Assembly (NCBI GenBank): GCA_964390645.1
Contig: CAYMLL010000151.1
Span: 1 to 18,107 of the forward strand
Direction of reading: 5' to 3'
Length of the DNA: 18,107 nucleotides
Origin: CAYMLL01 sp964390645
GTDB lineage: Bacteria; Planctomycetota; UBA8108
The notes under the pieces were generated by a model. That model made no database searches and was not told the DNA's origin. It was given only the letters and a program-made list of their open reading frames with translations. The position numbers and the translations under genes were made by a program. This document shows, piece after piece, positions 14,883-18,107 of the stretch; position 1 is the first letter of the stretch; every line of letters begins with the position of its first letter.

Positions 14883-17195
14883 ATGCGCCAGACCTCGTGC
14901 CCACGACGGATCGTCGCCTTCGCCATCGTCGTCCTCGGGGCGGCGTCTCCGGTTCACGGCGGCCCGCCGGATCCCCGCTACTCCATTCCCGCGGCCGTGA
15001 AGCCGGGCGATGCGGTGGACGTGACCTTCTTCGGCGCCGGTCTCGCGGGAGCCACCGCGATCTGGACGAGCTTCGACGCCCGGTGTCAGCTCGCTCCCGG
15101 TATCGAAAAGAACGGAGAGGACGACGGCAAGATCACCTTCCGCATCACCGCAGCGGCGACAGCCGAGGTCGGCGTCGGCGGCGTTCGCCTCGCATCCGAC
15201 GAAGGTGTCTCGCCCATGCGCCTGCTGATGGTCGACGACCTCCCCAGCGCTCGTGACAGCCCGGAGAGCCGAAGGCGCGAGAAGGCGCAGCAGATCTCGA
15301 TTCCCTCGGCCGTCGACGGCAACGTCGACGCCTCGCAGGTCGACTTCTACAGGTTCCACGCCACCACCGGACAGCGCGTCTCCGTCGAGGCGCTCGCACA
15401 GCGGGTCGGCTCGCGGCTCGACCCGATCGTCCGGCTCCTGGAGCCCGGCGGTCGCGAGCTCGCGTACAGCGACGACGCGCCCGGGATCGGCTGCGACTCC
15501 CGGCTGGCGTACCGCTTCGAGGAGGAGGGCGACTACCTCCTGGAGATCCGTGACATCGCCTACGGAGGCGGCAGCGAGCACCGCTACCGGCTGCGAGTCG
15601 GGGACTTCCCGCTGTCGACGGTCCCCTACCCGATGGGAACCCGCCCCGACACGAGGACGTCCGTATCGATCGCCGGAACCCTCGTGAACGGCGTGTCGAG
15701 TCGCGAGGTGACGCTGACCTCGGCGCGCGTCGGCGACGTTCGCAGCCTCGGCGTACGCTTCCCCCAGGGCGAGAGCTCCTCCTTCGTCACGCTGCTGGCG
15801 AGCGACCTCGACAACACGCTCGAGGAGGAGCCGAACGACGATCCCGCGGCCGCGACACCGGCGAAGATCCCCGGAGCCCTCAACGGCCGCTTCGAGAAGC
15901 CGAAGGACCGTGACTACTTCCGCCTCGAGGCAAGGAAGGGAGAGCGCCTCAGCTTCGTCGGCAGGACCCGACGCCTCGGATCACCGAGCGACCTCTTTCT
16001 CCGCCTGCACGACAGCAGGGGGAAAATGCTCAGCGAGGTCGAGGACAGCGGCTCGCAGGAGGGCCGGTTCGATCACACCTTCACCGATGACGGTCTTCAC
16101 TTCCTCATGGTCGAGGATCTCCTTCGACGCGGGGGCCCCGAGCATGTCTACAGGATCGAGGTGCGACGCTTCGCCCCCGGCTTCTCGCTGCGTCTGGAGG
16201 TCGACAAGGTCGACGCCCCGAAAGACGGCGTCTTCACCGTCAAGGTCCTCTGCAACCGGCGCGGCTACGACGGGCCCGTGACACTCTCGGTCGAAGGAGC
16301 GGGCGACGGACTCGAGCTCTCGCGTCACGAGATCCCGGCGAAGAAGAACGAGACGGTGCTGCACGTCAACCTGCCGCCGACCATCGAGACGGGAACGCTG
16401 CTGCACCTACGAATCGTCGGCGTCGCGAGGATCGGGGACAGGGAGATGACGAGCGTCGCGAGCACACTCCCCGCGTTGCGCAAGTCCTTCCCGCGCTCGC
16501 CGTTTCCTCCGGCGGGTCTCGACGGCCTCGTGGGTCTCGGCGTGCAGCCGCTGTTCAAGGACTTCTTCACGCTGAAGGCAGCCTCTCCGGTCGTCGTCGT
16601 GCCACGCTTCGCAGAGAACGTCGCGGTCAGGATCGTCGCGGAGCGACTCGACAAGGCGTTCAAGGGCCCGATCGCCCTCGATGTCGCGGGACTTCCCGCC
16701 GGCATCACGGCAGAGATCAAGCCGATCGCCAAGGACAAGCGGGAGACCGTGCTGACGCTGAGGACGACGAAGGAGCTCGTCGCCGGCACGCACCCTCTGC
16801 GCCTGCGCGGACGGGGCACCTTCCGGAGTCAGCCGAAGGAGATCCGGCTCGAAGGGGTGACGATCCGGGTCGTCGAGCCCCTGCAGGTGCTCGCGGTGCC
16901 GCTCGGCGGCGTCAAGCCCGGAAAGACGCAGAAGATCCGCGTCACCGTCCTGCGTCGCGGCGCCAGGGCGGCACCGGTGAAGCTGACGTGGAAGACTCTC
17001 GCTGCGGGGATCGAGTCCGCCGAGGAGACGATCGTCCCCGCGGACGCGAGCTCGGTCGAGATCGAGATCAAGGCGGCGGGCGACCTGCTTCCCGGGTCCT
17101 TCCACGAGCTGGCGATCGCGGCCGAGACGAGCGTCACGGGCAGCATGGCGACCGCGCAGAGCGCGGCGATCCTGGTCGAGATCGCCGCGCCCTAG
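14883..17195 (+). CDS. Secreted protein with two PPC (pre-peptidase C-terminal) domains
   Basis: ATG 14883 is preceded by GGGAGGA (14874-14880), so it is preferred over ATG 14835. The product has 770 residues, with a signal peptide at 1-26 (RRIVAFAIVVLGAASPVHG). Residues 30-118 are an Ig-like beta segment (IPAAVKPGDAVDVTFFGAGL). PPC domain 1 covers about 136-240 (VDFYRFHATTGQRVSVEA, DPIVRLLEPGGREL, GDYLLEIRD). PPC domain 2 covers about 328-428 (DRDYFRLEARKGERLSF, SDLFLRLHDSRGK, GLHFLMVEDL), introduced by EEEPNDD. The remainder (430-770) is several beta-rich repeats (GPVTLSVEGAGDGLEL, GPIALDVAGLPAGITAEI, APVKLTWKTLAAGIE). No catalytic domain is present. Proteins of this layout are common in planctomycetes, often of unknown role; some sit next to cytochrome or protease domains, which are absent here. 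A surface-binding or scaffold role is likely. Confidence 0.88.
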   Translation: MRQTSCPRRIVAFAIVVLGAASPVHGGPPDPRYSIPAAVKPGDAVDVTFFGAGLAGATAIWTSFDARCQLAPGIEKNGEDDGKITFRITAAATAEVGVGGVRLASDEGVSPMRLLMVDDLPSARDSPESRRREKAQQISIPSAVDGNVDASQVDFYRFHATTGQRVSVEALAQRVGSRLDPIVRLLEPGGRELAYSDDAPGIGCDSRLAYRFEEEGDYLLEIRDIAYGGGSEHRYRLRVGDFPLSTVPYPMGTRPDTRTSVSIAGTLVNGVSSREVTLTSARVGDVRSLGVRFPQGESSSFVTLLASDLDNTLEEEPNDDPAAATPAKIPGALNGRFEKPKDRDYFRLEARKGERLSFVGRTRRLGSPSDLFLRLHDSRGKMLSEVEDSGSQEGRFDHTFTDDGLHFLMVEDLLRRGGPEHVYRIEVRRFAPGFSLRLEVDKVDAPKDGVFTVKVLCNRRGYDGPVTLSVEGAGDGLELSRHEIPAKKNETVLHVNLPPTIETGTLLHLRIVGVARIGDREMTSVASTLPALRKSFPRSPFPPAGLDGLVGLGVQPLFKDFFTLKAASPVVVVPRFAENVAVRIVAERLDKAFKGPIALDVAGLPAGITAEIKPIAKDKRETVLTLRTTKELVAGTHPLRLRGRGTFRSQPKEIRLEGVTIRVVEPLQVLAVPLGGVKPGKTQKIRVTVLRRGARAAPVKLTWKTLAAGIESAEETIVPADASSVEIEIKAAGDLLPGSFHELAIAAETSVTGSMATAQSAAILVEIAAP

Positions 17196-17366
17196 CGGCC
17201 CGTCGAAGAGGTCAATTCGGCGCGAGAGCGGCCGTTTCACCCGAGCTCGTCGTTGCCAGAGCTCGACAGTGCACCGCACCGTCGTGTTCCGGCGTCTCGA
17301 TCCCGGGCGAGACGACACGCTTTCGCAGCCGCAGCACCTCCTCAACAGGCTACCGGCGTATCGCGA
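17196..17366. other. Spacer between convergent genes
   Basis: 171 bases between the stop of the PPC gene and the stop of the minus-strand PKD gene. No convincing gene or strong hairpin was seen; CGGCCG-type short palindromes occur but are unremarkable in this composition. Confidence 0.5.
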
Positions 17367-18107
17367 TCAACGGCGGACGCTGACCTTGGTGTAGAAGACC
17401 CGGGACTGGAACTCCTGGCCCGCGACCTCGACGACGACCTGCCATTCCACGCGCCCGCGGTCTGCGGGCCAGAACGTGACCGGCACCCGGATCGTGTTCC
17501 GTCGCCTGTCCCAGCCGGTGCCGGCGCTGACCACGATCTCCTGGGGCTCGGTCGCGTCGGCAACGCCGTTCCTGTAGAGCGTGGCGACACCGACGAGATC
17601 GTTCGTCGAGCCCTCCTCGACGAACGCGTTGATCCAGACAGACTTCGTCGTCCCACGCCGGCAGTCCCGGGCCTTGATTGTCACGCATCGCGGTGCTCCG
17701 GCACAGACACCGACCTCGACGGGCACCGGCTCGGGATCGATGATGACCGCGTCGGGTCCGACGACCACGGTCGCGACGTCCGAAGCGACCAGACGCCTCG
17801 TGTCGCGCACGACCAGGAGGACCGAATGCTCACCGGGCTCCGAGAAGCTGTGTGTCGGAGTCCTTCCGGTCGTGGTGGAGCCATCCCGGAAGTGCCACTC
17901 GAACGATGCCAGGTCACAGTCCGGATCGAAGCTCCCCGAGGCATCGAGCTGGATACCCTCTCCGACGCGCCCGTCGTAGGGACCCCCGGCGACGGCGACC
18001 GGCCGCCGCCGTGAGCAGTCGCGGTCGCGGTCACGGTCGCAGTCGCGGTCGCAGTCGCGGTCGCGATCACGGTCGCAGTCGCGGTCGCGGTCACGGTCGC
18101 AGTCGCG
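17367..18107 (-). CDS. PKD-domain secreted protein with an Arg-Asp/Cys-Asp repeat (5' partial)
   Basis: The minus-strand frame is open from the right edge (18107) to TGA at 17369-17367, giving 246 residues of the C-terminal end. An internal GTG at 17810 would cut through a PKD-like domain, so it is not the start. Numbering from the edge: residues 1-31 are an RD/CD dipeptide repeat (RDCDRDRD units). Residues 36-118 fit a PKD domain (PVAVAGGPYDGRVGEG, LDASGSFDPDCD, FEWHFRDG, HSFSEPGEHSVLLVV). Residues 119-246 are a beta-rich domain ending RVFYTKVSVRR, not assigned to a family. PKD domains are extracellular Ig-like folds in surface proteins and glycan-active enzymes. The repeat runs off the window, so its full length and the N-terminal part are unknown. 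The alternating Asp could bind calcium; the cysteines could form disulfides. Confidence 0.8.
   Translation of the reverse strand, partial: RDCDRDRDRDCDRDRDRDCDRDCDRDRDRDCSRRRPVAVAGGPYDGRVGEGIQLDASGSFDPDCDLASFEWHFRDGSTTTGRTPTHSFSEPGEHSVLLVVRDTRRLVASDVATVVVGPDAVIIDPEPVPVEVGVCAGAPRCVTIKARDCRRGTTKSVWINAFVEEGSTNDLVGVATLYRNGVADATEPQEIVVSAGTGWDRRRNTIRVPVTFWPADRGRVEWQVVVEVAGQEFQSRVFYTKVSVRR
18012..18107 (-). repeat. In-frame 24-bp tandem repeat encoding RDCDRDRD
   Basis: Read on the minus strand from 18107, the unit is CGCGACTGCGAC followed by CGTGACCGCGAC. Full copies lie at 18107-18084, 18083-18060 and 18047-18024. A half copy (CGCGACTGCGAC) lies at 18059-18048, and a degenerate end (CGCGACTGCTCA) at 18023-18012. 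One copy has a silent GAC-to-GAT change. The period is a multiple of three, so unit gain or loss keeps the frame. The array continues past the window edge. Confidence 0.9.

Noticed and set aside
17681..18094. Thr-Ala repeat protein on the minus strand
   Set aside because: This is the tandem repeat read in another frame; the RD/CD frame is the one that continues into a PKD domain.
18012..18107. CRISPR array
   Set aside because: The copies are contiguous 24-bp units with no spacers and an intact reading frame, so it is a coding tandem repeat.

Overview
This is a very GC-rich stretch of bacterial DNA that looks like a planctomycete or close relative, probably from a metagenome assembly. There are three reasons. 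The gene mix is typical of that phylum: sulfatases, DUF1080 (3-keto-disaccharide hydrolase) proteins, pre-peptidase C-terminal (PPC) repeat proteins, dockerin-like EF-hand modules on large secreted proteins, and an ECF sigma factor divergent from a membrane Ser/Thr kinase. Codon use is strongly GC-biased throughout, which also produces many long shadow ORFs. Bases 887-896 are a run of exactly ten Ns, as a scaffolder inserts. No tRNA, rRNA, CRISPR array or mobile element was seen.

Layout. (1) Bases 2-460 hold the C-terminal end of a secreted protein with a dockerin-like module, followed by a strong hairpin. (2) A noncoding and gap-damaged stretch (461-928) leads into a secreted protein of about 1,120-1,143 residues (929-4300), with a dockerin-like module at each end. 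Its start is probably ATG 811, cut off by a false duplication at the gap. (3) A convergent minus-strand gene (7527-4321) encodes a transmembrane Ser/Thr kinase whose outer part carries PDZ-like, PEGA-like and FGE/sulfatase-modifying-factor-like segments. (4) Divergent from it are an ECF sigma factor (7634-8293), a sulfatase (8368-9777) and a tandem DUF1080 protein (9953-11332). (5) A minus-strand two-ACT-domain protein of the GcvR type (11911-11381) faces them. (6) On the plus strand follow a LysM protein with four predicted membrane helices (12112-13059), a second, heparan-N-sulfatase-like sulfatase (13245-14669) and a PPC-repeat secreted protein (14883-17195). (7) A minus-strand gene enters from beyond the right edge (18107-17367). 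It encodes a PKD-like domain preceded by an in-frame Arg-Asp/Cys-Asp tandem repeat.

How the genes may work together (inference). The two sulfatases and the DUF1080 protein suggest use of a sulfated glycan outside the cytoplasm. The kinase and ECF factor could form a surface-sensing switch controlling the adjacent sulfatase and DUF1080 genes. The dockerin-like, PPC and PKD proteins are probably surface or secreted. The most notable observations are the repairable start at the assembly gap, the RD/CD repeat, the four-cysteine pattern shared by three EF-hand modules, and the kinase with a degenerate FGE-like sensor region.
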